Shown: piece after piece, positions 54,422-63,363 of the stretch
Position numbering within the stretch: position 1 is the first letter of the stretch
Layout: every line of letters begins with the position of its first letter
Source of the DNA: Streptomyces sp. NBC_01341
GTDB taxonomy: Bacteria; Actinomycetota; Actinomycetes; Streptomycetales; Streptomycetaceae
Direction: 5' to 3'
Length of the DNA: 64,000 nucleotides
NCBI RefSeq assembly: GCF_035946055.1
Contig: NZ_CP108364.1
Coordinates: forward strand, 4,774,001 to 4,838,000
Program-made: the position numbers and the translations under genes
Notes under the pieces: generated by a model
What the model was told of the DNA's origin: nothing
Databases searched by the model: none
The model's input: only the letters and a program-made list of their open reading frames with translations

Positions 54422-54667
54422 TCAGAACAGGGCGCCGCCGGCGATCTCTCCGTGGGCCTGGACCTCGGGTTCCACCGCGTCCAGCCGGCTCTTGATGTCG
54501 AGCAGCACGGCGAGCTCCTCCTCCGTGAGCTCGCTGAGCACGAGGCGCTGTTCGTCGGTGAGCATGTCCACCGGCAGGCCGGCCTCGTACAGGGCGTCGG
54601 GCAGCGCGGGCCGTTCACCCTCTCCGGGCGCCCGGGGGGTGCCGTTGCCTTCGGATGGTCGGGTCAT
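54422..54667 (-). CDS. RiPP precursor-like small protein (81 residues)
   Basis: Begins at ATG 54665-54667, overlapping the stop of the diiron-enzyme gene (ATGA). The N-terminus is Pro/Gly/Arg-rich; residues about 35-66 form a helical leader-like part, MLTDEQRLVLSELTEEELAV then LLDIKSRLDAVEPEV. The end is QAHGEIAGGALF, a Gly-rich tail finishing in Phe. It has no Cys. The composition, operon with a radical SAM enzyme and following hairpin suggest a precursor or recognition protein. It resembles proteins I remember under the label aroma-sacti cluster domain; this was not checked. Confidence 0.7.
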   Translation of the reverse strand: MTRPSEGNGTPRAPGEGERPALPDALYEAGLPVDMLTDEQRLVLSELTEEELAVLLDIKSRLDAVEPEVQAHGEIAGGALF

Positions 54668-55398
54668 GGGGTGACTCCCGTCGGTGTGGAGGGTCCGGCC
54701 CTCCGTGGCAGCGGTGCCGCCGCGGAGCGCCCGAGCCGGACGAACAGCCGGGTGAGCGCGTCGAGGGAGTGCAGGGCGCTGACCGTCACGTCCGCCTCCT
54801 GACCACGGGTCAGCGGCAGCCGGTCCAGCAGCGCGTACAACTCGTCCAGGTGCCCGGTGTCCAGCGCCGCGTGCTCCCGCACGGTTCGCAGTGCGGCCTC
54901 CGGCAGGCCGGTCGTCGCGGCGATCCGGGACGTCAGGTCCGCGGCGGGCGCGTAACCCTCCAGCACCGCGATGTAGCCGAGCAGGGCCACCGGATGGTGG
55001 TGCTCGACCCAGTAGTACTGGGAGCCCGCGAGCGTGGCGACGACCGGAGAGGGCATCGGCCCGAGCGCGTCCCCCGGCAGCGAGCCCGCCGCCAGGATGT
55101 CCTCCAGCAGCCAGGCGTCGTGGCCTTCCTCCTCCCGGATGTGCTCGCGCAGGTAGGCCGCCAGCGGACCGGCCAGCGGGTCTCCGCAGACGTCCAGCAG
55201 CGTGGCCCGGTCCAGGGCGCGTTCCATCAGGGGGACGGAGGCCCGCACCACGGCGTGCATGGTGCACAGATAGCGCCGGTAGCGTGGCAGCAGCTCCTCG
55301 GCGCGCCACATGTGCTCCATCGCGCGCAGCAGTTCCGCGTCCAGCAGCCGCAGGGTGACCCGCAGCCGGGCCGACGAACTCGGCGCCGGGGCGCTCAC
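54664..55398 (-). CDS. Iron-containing haem-oxygenase-like diiron enzyme
   Basis: A 244-residue all-helical protein with the metal pattern of haem-oxygenase-like diiron oxidases: HIREEEGHDAWLL (HxxxExxH), YYWVEHHHPVALLGYIAVLE with further Glu and His, and EHAALDTGHLDEL (HxxxDxxH). Such enzymes oxidise amino-acid side chains or fatty acids; in RiPP clusters they may alter precursor residues. GTG 55396-55398 overlaps the radical SAM stop (GTGA), and its own stop overlaps the precursor-like ATG, so three genes are translated in series. Confidence 0.85.
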   Translation of the reverse strand: MSAPAPSSSARLRVTLRLLDAELLRAMEHMWRAEELLPRYRRYLCTMHAVVRASVPLMERALDRATLLDVCGDPLAGPLAAYLREHIREEEGHDAWLLEDILAAGSLPGDALGPMPSPVVATLAGSQYYWVEHHHPVALLGYIAVLEGYAPAADLTSRIAATTGLPEAALRTVREHAALDTGHLDELYALLDRLPLTRGQEADVTVSALHSLDALTRLFVRLGRSAAAPLPRRAGPSTPTGVTP

Positions 55399-56480
55399 CG
55401 GGAACCGTCCCCGGCGGGAACACGGGCCACGACGAGGGGTGCGTACGCGGCACAGCCGTGGTGCCGCACGACGCCCACCGGGCCCTCCGCCGCCCCGCGG
55501 CGCGCCGCGGTCAGGTCCAGCAGCGCCCCGACGGGACCCGCCGCCACCGAACGGGCCTCGTCGGCGACCCTGTGGTCCGATCCCAGGGCCCGGCAGCCGT
55601 GGCAGTACGAGGTGCCGTCGGGAGAGGCCCCGGCGCGCGCGGCCAGATGGGCGGGGCCGACCGTACGGATCATGCGCAGCACCGGTGACTCCAGGGCCCG
55701 GCCGCGCACGGTCGCCCAGTCGTCGGTGTCGACGTGCCCGAGGTACAGGTGCGCGGGGGCCGGCCGCAGGTCCACGGTGTCCTGGTTGCAGCAGGCCAGC
55801 ACCGCGCCGTCGAAGGCGACCACCGGCCAGGCGGCCATCGCGCACGGGGACACCGTGCCGGCCGGCGGACCGGTACGGGCGGGAGCGGCCCAGGAGGCGG
55901 CCCGGCCGAACGCCCGCACCTCGTTGACCAGCGAGGGGACCTGGCCGCCGAACTCCGTGTCGACGGCGCGGGTGATGTCGGCGAGGTAGGGGTCGTCGGC
56001 ACCCGTACCTGTGAGGTGGAAACTCACCGCCACACCCGTCTCCCGGATCCGGTGCACCGCGCGGAACACGTCGGCCCGGGGGATCTCCCGCTCGTGGTGG
56101 GCGTCGAGGCTGGCGGAGAAGTGATCCACGCCCCTGACCGCGCGCAGGACCGGCGGCGGGATCTCCCGGGAGCGGGCGAAGAACATGCCGCTGAGCAGCG
56201 CCGTACGTGACCCGGCGGCTCTGGCGCGGGCGCTCAGCTCCTCGACGAGCGCGGGCAGCAGCAGCGGTTCCCCACCGGTCAGCATCACCACGTCGGGACG
56301 GTTCTCCCGGGTGAACGAGCCGACGAAGCGCACCAGACGGCCCGCGTCCGGTTCCTCCCGCGTCGTCAGGGACGAGCCGGTCGAGCAGTGGGCGCAGCTC
56401 AGCGGGCAGCGCCGGGTGAGGCCGAGCAGCAGGCCGGCGGCGGGGAAGGGCCGCCGTCCGACGAGTTCGCCGAGTTCCAT
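55395..56480 (-). CDS. Radical SAM enzyme of a RiPP cluster
   Basis: A 361-residue enzyme with the [4Fe-4S] motif CPLSCAHC (Cys25, Cys29, Cys32) in LTRRCPLSCAHCS, the SAM motif VVMLTGGEPLLLP, and conserved strands FSASLDAHHEREIP. The C-terminal part has extra cysteines (SPCAMA, AVLACC, SYCHGC, HHGCAAY) able to hold auxiliary clusters, SPASM-like. It probably crosslinks or modifies a peptide; the neighbouring 81-residue protein is the first candidate, the 52-residue lantipeptide-like peptide the second. It heads the minus-strand operon, divergent from the lanthipeptide genes. Confidence 0.88.
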   Translation of the reverse strand: MELGELVGRRPFPAAGLLLGLTRRCPLSCAHCSTGSSLTTREEPDAGRLVRFVGSFTRENRPDVVMLTGGEPLLLPALVEELSARARAAGSRTALLSGMFFARSREIPPPVLRAVRGVDHFSASLDAHHEREIPRADVFRAVHRIRETGVAVSFHLTGTGADDPYLADITRAVDTEFGGQVPSLVNEVRAFGRAASWAAPARTGPPAGTVSPCAMAAWPVVAFDGAVLACCNQDTVDLRPAPAHLYLGHVDTDDWATVRGRALESPVLRMIRTVGPAHLAARAGASPDGTSYCHGCRALGSDHRVADEARSVAAGPVGALLDLTAARRGAAEGPVGVVRHHGCAAYAPLVVARVPAGDGSR

Positions 56481-56840
56481 GCGGGGCCGCCTCCTTCTCG
56501 GGCCGGAGCGTGCGCGCCGAGGGACCGTTTCCCGTGGAGCCACCGGCGTGCGCGGACGTGCACCCAGGCTGCGGGGCGGCGGTTCGGCACCGGTCCACCG
56601 ATGGTTCGGGAGCGGTATGGGCGCAGCTCGGACGGGGTCCCGGACCCGCCGAGGAAGCCGTGTGCGGCGCACGGAGCCGCTCTGAACTGGGCCGATACCG
56701 GAGCCATACCGCCGCCGAAGCGATCGCCAGGCGGGCCGCCCTAACTTTCTCGGCAACGGCAGGCAACGGCCCGCCGCACCGGAAACCCGGCACCTCAGGG
56801 CCCCCGGAACCAGTGCAGTCACGAGTGGACGGAGACCACC
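56481..56840. other. Divergent promoter region of the two RiPP arms
   Basis: About 360 bp between the radical SAM gene and the lanthipeptide precursor gene. I see no gene with plausible homology. Sequence near 56700-56760 (ATACCGGAGCCATACC and a CTAACTTTCTCGG stretch) is less GC-rich and may hold promoters for both sides. SARP regulators bind direct heptamer repeats; TGGTTCGG/GGAGCGGT-like pieces are present but not clear enough to name. Confidence 0.4.
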
Positions 56841-56999
56841 ATGGCCGAGAACACCAAGCCCGCCGCCGACGACAACAACGACGAGACCCCCGAGGTCGAG
56901 GCGCACTCCGTACTGGACCTCCAGGAGACGGCCATCGACAAGTCCGTGGCGCCGGGCAGCTGCGTCAGCGTGATCAGCGTCGTCATGGACTCCAACTGA
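56841..56999 (+). CDS. Class III lanthipeptide precursor-like peptide
   Basis: A 52-residue peptide preceded by GGAG ten bases before ATG 56841. The leader is acidic (ADDNNDETPEVEAH) and contains SVLDLQETAID, close to the LxLQ recognition motif of class III precursors. The core is probably GSCVSVISVVMDSN, with Ser40, Cys41, Ser43, Ser46 and Ser51. It stands before an exporter and a LanKC gene. Unusually, the only Cys comes before most Ser, the reverse of the S-x-x-S-x-C order used for labionin. The ring pattern is therefore open. Confidence 0.88.
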   Translation: MAENTKPAADDNNDETPEVEAHSVLDLQETAIDKSVAPGSCVSVISVVMDSN

Positions 57000-57017
57000 C
57001 CGGAGAGACACCAGGGC

Positions 57018-57058
57018 GGCGCCACGGAGGCCGAGGCAGGTCCTCCCGCCGTGGCGCC
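57018..57058. terminator. Hairpin after the lanthipeptide precursor gene
   Basis: Arms GGCGCCACGG and CCGTGGCGCC pair perfectly over 10 bp around 21 nt. It lies 18 bp after the precursor stop and 195 bp before the exporter gene, typical of partial termination that keeps precursor mRNA in excess. Confidence 0.75.
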
Positions 57059-57252
57059 CGGCCGGCCCGGTGATGTGGGGCGGTTCCGTCGTGACGGAGC
57101 CGCCCCGCCGCCGCATGTGGCCGTCACCCGTGTGCGGCGTCCCCTCGCGTGCTCCCGCCCAGCCCTGAGCGAGGGCCGGGTCCCCCTCCGCGGACGGCCC
57201 CGAACGGCCCCGCACCTGACACCACGAGCCCGACCAGCACCGGGAGTTCACG

Positions 57253-58590
57253 ATGACCATGCCGCTGCGCGGCAACAGGGATTTCAGGCTGCTCTGGCTG
57301 AGCGGCCTCTTCGCGGTTCTGGGCGGGCAGATGACCGCTCTCGCCCTTCCCCTCCTGGTACTCAAGGAGACCGGTTCCGCGGTGCAGGCCGGGGCCGTCG
57401 GGACGGTGTCCGTCGGAGCCGTGCTGATCACCATGCTGCCGGGCGGGGTGATGGCGGACCGCGTCGAACGCCGCCGGCTGATGAGGCTCTGCGACGTCGG
57501 CAGCCTGACCGTCGTCACCGCCCTCGCCGCCGCCGTGTGGTTCGGGCACGCCCCCATGCCCCTCGTCCTGCTCGTCGCGGCCGCGGGCGCGGTGATCAGC
57601 AGCGTCTACGCGCCGGCCGTCTTCGGTCTGATGCGCGCGGTCGTCCCGGCCGACCAGATGGGTACCGCCACCGCACGGCTCCAGGCACGCAGCCAGACGG
57701 CCCGGCTCGTCGGACCCCTCGTCGGGGGCGCGCTGTTCGGTGTCCACCCGGCCCTGCCGTTCGCGGCCGAGGCGCTGGGGCTGCTCCTGTCGACCGTCTG
57801 CGTGGCCCTCGTACGCACCCGCTCCAAGGCCAGGGCGAAGGCCGGTGCGGTGTTCAGCCGGCGCGAACTCCTGGCGGGCCTCACCTTCCTGTGGGGTCTG
57901 CCCTATCTGCGTACGGTCCTCCTCGTGTTCGGGCTGGGCATGAACTTCGCGTTCGGGGCGCTGACCTTCACCGCCCTGACCGCGTTCTCCGACGGGGGCA
58001 CGTCCGGGGTCGGCGGAGGCTTCGTCATCACCTGTGTCTCCGCCGGGGCACTGTGCGGGGCGCTGCTCGCCCCGCGCATCCGCCCCGACCGGCACTCCCG
58101 GCTCCTGATCGTCGCCACCTGCTGGACCTGTGTGGCCGCCGCCGGGGTGATGGCCTGGGTCGGCCGGCCCCTGGTCGCCGGGCTGATGTGCGCGCTCTGC
58201 ATGTGCCTGTCGACCGTCGCCAGCATCGGCTTCCTCTCGAAGCTCCTCGTCGTCACCCCCGAGGAGAAGGTGGGCCGGGTCCAGAGCGCGGCGGGATTCC
58301 TGTCCTCCATGGTCCAGCCGTTCGGGCCGCTGGCCGGGGGCGCGCTGCTGACCGCCTTCGGCGCCCGCTGGGCGTTCGCGCTGACCGGCTGCGTGCTGGC
58401 CCTGTCCGCCCTCGTGGTCACGTTCGCCCCCTCGACGCGGGCAGAGCCCTCCCCGCCCCGCGAGGCCGGATCCGCCGACCCGCCGGAGCCGGCCACCGGG
58501 CCCAGTCCGGCGGACGGTGACGGTCCTGCGGCCGCGACAGGACCCGACCACACGCCGGCCGCCGCGAGACGTGCCGTCCCCGGGGACTGA
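57253..58590 (+). CDS. MFS exporter of the lanthipeptide cluster
   Basis: A 445-residue major-facilitator protein with about twelve helices. It begins RDFRLLWLSGLFAVLGGQMT; the loop GGVMADRVERRRLMRL after helix 2 is the MFS motif A, and a second GALLAPRIRPDRHSRL follows the midpoint. The last 50 residues are a soluble Pro/Ala/Asp-rich tail. It probably exports the peptide or gives self-resistance, although class III clusters more often use ABC pairs; none is present here. Confidence 0.88.
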   Translation: MTMPLRGNRDFRLLWLSGLFAVLGGQMTALALPLLVLKETGSAVQAGAVGTVSVGAVLITMLPGGVMADRVERRRLMRLCDVGSLTVVTALAAAVWFGHAPMPLVLLVAAAGAVISSVYAPAVFGLMRAVVPADQMGTATARLQARSQTARLVGPLVGGALFGVHPALPFAAEALGLLLSTVCVALVRTRSKARAKAGAVFSRRELLAGLTFLWGLPYLRTVLLVFGLGMNFAFGALTFTALTAFSDGGTSGVGGGFVITCVSAGALCGALLAPRIRPDRHSRLLIVATCWTCVAAAGVMAWVGRPLVAGLMCALCMCLSTVASIGFLSKLLVVTPEEKVGRVQSAAGFLSSMVQPFGPLAGGALLTAFGARWAFALTGCVLALSALVVTFAPSTRAEPSPPREAGSADPPEPATGPSPADGDGPAAATGPDHTPAAARRAVPGD

Positions 58591-58665
58591 TCCGGGGGAG
58601 AGGTCCCAGCCGCCCCAACGCCACCGTCCGTCCGTCCCACGGGCGTCGAGAAGAGAGAGCCGAGC

Positions 58666-61281
58666 GTGCCAGGCATCCAGGAAACCCAGCTGTACTGCCT
58701 CGCCGACCGTACGTACTTCGACACCCCGGCCCGGCTGCCCGACGAGGAGTCCCGGTACCGGCTCGACACCGATCCGCCTCCGGAGGGCTGGAGCCGCCAG
58801 GCCGTGGGCCTGTGGACCTCGCTGGTGCCCGAGGGAGTGAAACCGGCCGAGCAGGGCTGGAAGATCCATGTGTCCACCGTCCCCGGCGAGGCCGAGGCCA
58901 CCCTCCGCGACACCGCCCGGATCTGCCTCCGCCACCGGGTTCCCTTCAAGTTCCTGCGCAGCGAGAAGGCGTTGCTGCTGATGGCGGACAAACACATGCA
59001 CCGCAGCGGCGCCGGCAAGTTCGTCGCCGCCTACCCGCCCGACGAGACCGTGTTCGTCGCCCTGGCCGAGGAACTGTCCCAGGCACTGGCGGGACGCAGC
59101 GGCCCCTACGTCCTCAGCGACCTGCGGATCGGCGACGCGCCGGTCTACACGCGCTACGGCGCCTTCGTCCCCCGCTGGTGCCGCGACGCCGACGGCCGGC
59201 AGGTCCTCGCCCTGCGGGACCCGTCGGGGGAACTGGTCCCGGACGAACGCGGGGTGGTCTTCAGGACGCCCCCATGGGTCGAGGTCCCCGCGGCCCTGCG
59301 GCCGCACCTCGCGGCCCGCGCCGCGGCCCGCGACGACACCTTCCCGTACACGGTCACCGAGGCCCTCCAGTTCTCCAACGCGGGCGGGATCTACCTCGCC
59401 GAGGACCGGGGGACGGGACGGCGCGTGGTGCTGCGCGAGGCACGTCCGCACTGCGGACTCGACGGTGCGGGCGACGACGCAGTCACCCGCCTGCACCGGG
59501 AGCACCGGGCGCTGACGGCGCTGGCCGGACTCGACTGCGTACCCCGGGTGTACGGGGTGCGGGCCGTGTGGGAGCACCACTTCCTGATCGAGGAGCACAT
59601 CGAGGGGAACACCCTGCTGGAGGAGATCGTCGCCCGCTTCGCCCTCGTGCGCGGGGCGGACACGGCGGACGAACTCGCTCCCTACGTCGCGTGGGCCGAG
59701 TCGGTGACCTGTGAACTCTCCCGGGCACTGGAGGCGATCCACGCGCGCGGGCTGCGCTTCGGCGATCTGCACCCCTCCAACATCATCGTCCGGCCCGACG
59801 GGCGGATCGCCCTCGTCGACTTCGAGTACGCCACCGCCCTCGACGACGCGGACACTCCGCTGGCCGGCGGCCAGGGCCTCCAGGCCCCGCAGGGCACCCC
59901 CGGGACGGAGGCCGACGCCTACGCGCTCTGGGCCACCTGGCTCAGCATGCTGATGCCGGTCATGGAGATGGCCGGACTCGAGCGGGCGAAGGCCCTCACC
60001 CTGGAACGCTGGGCCCGACGGCGGTACAGGCTCCCGGCCGGAGCGGGACCCCGCCGGCCCGGACTTCTCCACGGCCTGGACGCCTCGCGACGGCGCGAGG
60101 ACGAGGTGGCCGCCCTGTTCGACGGGCCGGAGGTGGACTGGGCCGGGATCCGCACCCGCCTGCTGGCCGGGATCCACGCCGGAGCCACACCCGGACGCCC
60201 GGACCGGCTCTTCCCGGGCGGCCCCGGCCTCTTCGCCACCGGCGGCACCGACCTCGTGAACGGCGCGGCGGGCGTCCTCTACGCCCTGCACCGGGCCGGA
60301 GCCCCCGTCCCCGCGGAATGGACCGACTGGCTCGCCGCGGCCGCGCTGCGCAGGGACCCCGCGGGAGCCGCCGGACTCTACGACGGCCTGCCCGGTGCCG
60401 CGCTGGTGCTCTCCCTCCTGGGCCGCCCCGCGCAGGCGCGTGAGGTGTGGGAGCGCGCGACATCCCTCGCACCGGCGACGGCGTCGGCGGATCTGCTCAC
60501 CGGGCGTGCGGGAATCGCGCTCGCCGCACTCCGCATGGCCCGCGCGGACGGTACGGACGCCGACCCCCGACTGGTCGACAGCGCCCTGCGCACCGCCCGG
60601 GACCTGGACCGGCTGGTGCGCGGCGAACAGGTGGACGGCATGCGGCTGCCGGAGTCGGCCGGGCTGCTGCGCGGGCTGAGCGGAGCCGCCCTGCTCCTCC
60701 TGGAACTGCACACGCTGACCGGCGAGGAATGGCTGCGCCGCGCCGCCCGCACCGCCCTGGGACGCGAGGCCGGACACCTCGTCGCCATGGACGACGGCTC
60801 GCTCCAGGTGAAGGACGGCCGGCGCCATCTGCTCTATCTCGGACAGGGCAGTTCAGGTGTCGCACTGGTCGCCCAGGCGTACACCGCCCGCTACGAGGAC
60901 GAGGCACTGAGCGCGCTCATCCCGGGCGTGGCCAAGGGCTGCGCCATGGAATTCGTCCGTGAGCCGGGGCTGTTCACCGGGCGCGCGGGTCTCGCGGCCT
61001 CAGCCGCCCAGCTCGACCCCGTGACCCGGACGGGGCCCGGCGTCCTGGCCTCCGTACGCAACCTCACCTGGCACCTCGTCGCCGACGGGGACCGGTTGCT
61101 CGTCCCGGGTGCGACGCTGCGGCGCTTCTCCGCCGACCTCGGCACGGGGGCAGCGGGTCTGCTGCTCGCCCTGCACTTCCTGTCCGGAGGCCGCGACGGG
61201 GGCGCCGCTGGACGGAGCGTCCCCGTCCAGCAGGCCGGGGACGGACTCCCCGGCCTGCTGGACCTCCTCACCCTCGGCTGA
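58666..61281 (+). CDS. Class III lanthionine synthetase (LanKC)
   Basis: A 871-residue trifunctional enzyme that phosphorylates Ser/Thr, eliminates phosphate and cyclises. Domains: N-terminal lyase (about 1-210; FKFLRSEKALLLMADKHMHR, RSGAGKF region), kinase (about 225-470; SNAGGIYLAEDRGTGRRVVL, REARPHCG, GLRFGDLHPSNIIV, LVDFEYA) and LanC-like cyclase (about 500-871; GAAGVLYALHRAG, YLGQGSSGVALV). The ATP-site Lys seen in many members is Arg here (VVLREARP). The cyclase lacks the zinc-binding Cys/His trio, as usual for class III. GTG 58666 is the start; its end overlaps the convergent SARP gene by 14 bp. Confidence 0.93.
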   Translation: MPGIQETQLYCLADRTYFDTPARLPDEESRYRLDTDPPPEGWSRQAVGLWTSLVPEGVKPAEQGWKIHVSTVPGEAEATLRDTARICLRHRVPFKFLRSEKALLLMADKHMHRSGAGKFVAAYPPDETVFVALAEELSQALAGRSGPYVLSDLRIGDAPVYTRYGAFVPRWCRDADGRQVLALRDPSGELVPDERGVVFRTPPWVEVPAALRPHLAARAAARDDTFPYTVTEALQFSNAGGIYLAEDRGTGRRVVLREARPHCGLDGAGDDAVTRLHREHRALTALAGLDCVPRVYGVRAVWEHHFLIEEHIEGNTLLEEIVARFALVRGADTADELAPYVAWAESVTCELSRALEAIHARGLRFGDLHPSNIIVRPDGRIALVDFEYATALDDADTPLAGGQGLQAPQGTPGTEADAYALWATWLSMLMPVMEMAGLERAKALTLERWARRRYRLPAGAGPRRPGLLHGLDASRRREDEVAALFDGPEVDWAGIRTRLLAGIHAGATPGRPDRLFPGGPGLFATGGTDLVNGAAGVLYALHRAGAPVPAEWTDWLAAAALRRDPAGAAGLYDGLPGAALVLSLLGRPAQAREVWERATSLAPATASADLLTGRAGIALAALRMARADGTDADPRLVDSALRTARDLDRLVRGEQVDGMRLPESAGLLRGLSGAALLLLELHTLTGEEWLRRAARTALGREAGHLVAMDDGSLQVKDGRRHLLYLGQGSSGVALVAQAYTARYEDEALSALIPGVAKGCAMEFVREPGLFTGRAGLAASAAQLDPVTRTGPGVLASVRNLTWHLVADGDRLLVPGATLRRFSADLGTGAAGLLLALHFLSGGRDGGAAGRSVPVQQAGDGLPGLLDLLTLG

Positions 61282-63151
61282 GGAGAGGGGAAGCACCGCT
61301 CCCGGCGGAGGGGGCCGGCTCCCGTACGCCGGCCCCCTCGGGGCCCGTCTCCTCGCGGACGTACAGACAGAGCAGCCGGGGCACCTCGTACAGCGCGGCG
61401 TGTGCGGTGACCTCGCCCGTGGGGGAGGTCACCGCACCGGCGTCGATGAGTGACTCGACCGCGCGTATCGTGCCCCGCTCGTCGCGGTCCAGGGCCGCCA
61501 TCGCCCGCTCCAGCGTGAAGCCGCCGTCCCACGCGAGCCCCGCGACACGGGCCAGGGCCCCCCGGTCGCGGGCCCCCAGGTCCCGCCAGCCCGCGGCGAG
61601 CCGGGAGCGTACGGACACGTCCCCGGCCACCAGTTCGTCCAGGGCCGCCGCCGGGTCGTCGAGCCGGTCCGCGTACTCCGCCAGCGGAAGGTGCCGCAAC
61701 ACCGCGAGCCGCATCCCGCTCACCGCCACCGCCAACGGCAGGCCCCCGCACGCCCGCACGATGCGCACAGCGGCCGCCCGGTCCGAACGCAGCCGGTTTC
61801 CGCCGATCAGCGTCCCCAGCAGCTCCAGTGCCTCGTCCTCCCCGGGGGCGGCGAGCGCCGTCCGGTGCACGGCTTCGAGACCGGCGAGCTGCCCGCGGGC
61901 GGTGAGCAGCACCGAACTCCGCCCGGACCGGGGCAGCAGCCCGCGCACCGACGCCTCGTCCGCCACGTCGTCCAGCACGATCAGCGCCCGGTGCCGCGAC
62001 AGCCAGTCCTGCCAGGCGTCCCCGGCCTGCGCGGGGTCCGGCCGGCCGGCACCGCCCACCCCGCACAGCCGCCCCAGCTCGTCCAGCATGTCGTTCCGGG
62101 TGCGGGGCACCCCGTCCTCCCGGCGCGCCCGGACATGGACCCGTCCGTCGGGGAAGCAGTCCGCGAGCAGGTGGGCCGCCCGGACGGCCAGGGCCGACTT
62201 CCCCACACCGGCCGGGCCGGAGACCACCAGCACGGCACCTTCCGGGCTCCCCGACACGTCGAGCAGCCAGGCCAGTTCGTCCTCCCGGCCGGTGAAGTGC
62301 CTGCTGTCCGCGGGCAGTGACACACCGCCCGCCGCGCTCCGGGGCGCGGCGGGCCGGGACGCCCGGCCCTCACCGAGCATCGCCCGATAGAGGCCGGCCA
62401 TCGCCGGACTGGGTTCCAGGCCCAGCTCCCGGGCGAGCAACTGCCGGTAGTCGTCGTACACCGCCAGCGCCTCCGCCTGACGCCCGGTCTGGTGAAGGGA
62501 GTTCATCCACGCCGCCCGCAGCCTCTCCCGGAACGGATGGCGTTCCACGAGGTCCCGCAGGCCGTCCACCGCGACGCCCGCCCGGCCCGTCTCGATCTCG
62601 GCCTCGGCCCAGTCCTCGTAGACCGTGAGGCAGCGGGCCTCCAGGCGTTCGGCCTCCTCCGCCACCTCGGCGGAGTCCCTGAGGTCGTGCAGCGGCGGAC
62701 GTTCCCCCCACAGGTCCAGCGCCTCCCGCAGCAGCCGGGCCGCGGTGCGCAGGTCGCCCCGCTCGGCCGCCGCCCGGCCCGCCCGGGCCAGCGTCCTGAA
62801 GCGCAGGGTGTCCAGCTCGCCCTCCTCCACCCGCAGCCGGTAGCCGCCGCAGTCGTGCACCACCCGGTCCCGGTCGTCGCCGTCCACGGAACCGAACAGC
62901 GCGCGGGCGGCGCTGACATAGACCTGAAGATTCTTGCGCGCGGTCCGCGGCGGGCCCTCCGGCCACACCACGTCGGTGAGCACATCCACCGGCACGGGGG
63001 TGTTGGGCCGTGACAGCAGGGTGGCCAGGACCAGCCTCTGCTTACGCGGTCCGAGCGGCAGCGGCCTGCCGTCGATCACCGCCGAGAGCGGCCCGAGCAG
63101 GGAGAAGTACACCGTGCCGGGACCACCGGGGCGGACGGGGGGAAGGGGCAT
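61268..63151 (-). CDS. SARP-type regulator with NB-ARC ATPase domain (AfsR/DnrI-like)
   Basis: A 627-residue activator. The N-terminal OmpR-like DNA-binding domain (about 15-105; SLLGPLSAVIDGRPLPLGPR, KQRLVLATLL) is followed by the BTAD domain (about 110-255; GRQAEALAVYDDYRQLLARE, LGLEPSPAM), an NB-ARC part with GPAGVGKSALAV (Walker A) and LIVLDDVADE, and a winged-helix end. Such proteins activate biosynthetic clusters. Its neighbours are LanKC and LuxR genes. ATG 63149-63151 is preferred to the much longer frame, which runs into the intergenic hairpin and LuxR gene. Confidence 0.92.
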   Translation of the reverse strand: MPLPPVRPGGPGTVYFSLLGPLSAVIDGRPLPLGPRKQRLVLATLLSRPNTPVPVDVLTDVVWPEGPPRTARKNLQVYVSAARALFGSVDGDDRDRVVHDCGGYRLRVEEGELDTLRFRTLARAGRAAAERGDLRTAARLLREALDLWGERPPLHDLRDSAEVAEEAERLEARCLTVYEDWAEAEIETGRAGVAVDGLRDLVERHPFRERLRAAWMNSLHQTGRQAEALAVYDDYRQLLARELGLEPSPAMAGLYRAMLGEGRASRPAAPRSAAGGVSLPADSRHFTGREDELAWLLDVSGSPEGAVLVVSGPAGVGKSALAVRAAHLLADCFPDGRVHVRARREDGVPRTRNDMLDELGRLCGVGGAGRPDPAQAGDAWQDWLSRHRALIVLDDVADEASVRGLLPRSGRSSVLLTARGQLAGLEAVHRTALAAPGEDEALELLGTLIGGNRLRSDRAAAVRIVRACGGLPLAVAVSGMRLAVLRHLPLAEYADRLDDPAAALDELVAGDVSVRSRLAAGWRDLGARDRGALARVAGLAWDGGFTLERAMAALDRDERGTIRAVESLIDAGAVTSPTGEVTAHAALYEVPRLLCLYVREETGPEGAGVREPAPSAGSGASPLLSRG

Positions 63152-63300
63152 CAGCGGGCCTCCTGGCCGGGGGAGGAGCGACGAGTTGCCGTACTCCGCC
63201 GATGCTGCCGCGACGCGGAGCGGTGCACATCCGTGGCCGCCCCGCATCTTCCGGGCGACGCACCCGACCCCCGCCGTCCGTTGCCCCCATGTTGACGGAC

Positions 63301-63358
63301 CGTTCCCCCATCCGGACGGCCGGGTGCGGGCGAGCCGGCCGTCCGGATGGGGGGAACG
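63301..63358. terminator. Long hairpin terminator after the LuxR gene
   Basis: Left arm 63301-63323 and right arm 63335-63358 pair over 23 positions with one bulged G, around an 11-nt loop. It is 6 bp after the LuxR stop on the minus strand. Confidence 0.85.
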
Positions 63359-63363
63359 CACGC

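Noticed and set aside
49850..54802. A 1650-codon plus-strand open frame opposite the GAF, subtilase and cyclase genes
   Set aside because: It is a GC-rich shadow: the minus-strand genes show catalytic triads, metal sites and Walker motifs, this frame shows none.
57124..60828. A 1234-codon minus-strand open frame opposite the MFS and LanKC genes
   Set aside because: It is repetitive Gly/Arg/Gln-rich shadow coding without domains.
58666..61281. Arg in place of the ATP-site Lys of LanKC as a sign of a dead kinase
   Set aside because: The rest of the kinase site (GDLHPSN, DFE) is intact and I believe VVLREARP variants occur in functional class III enzymes, so it is mentioned only in the annotation.
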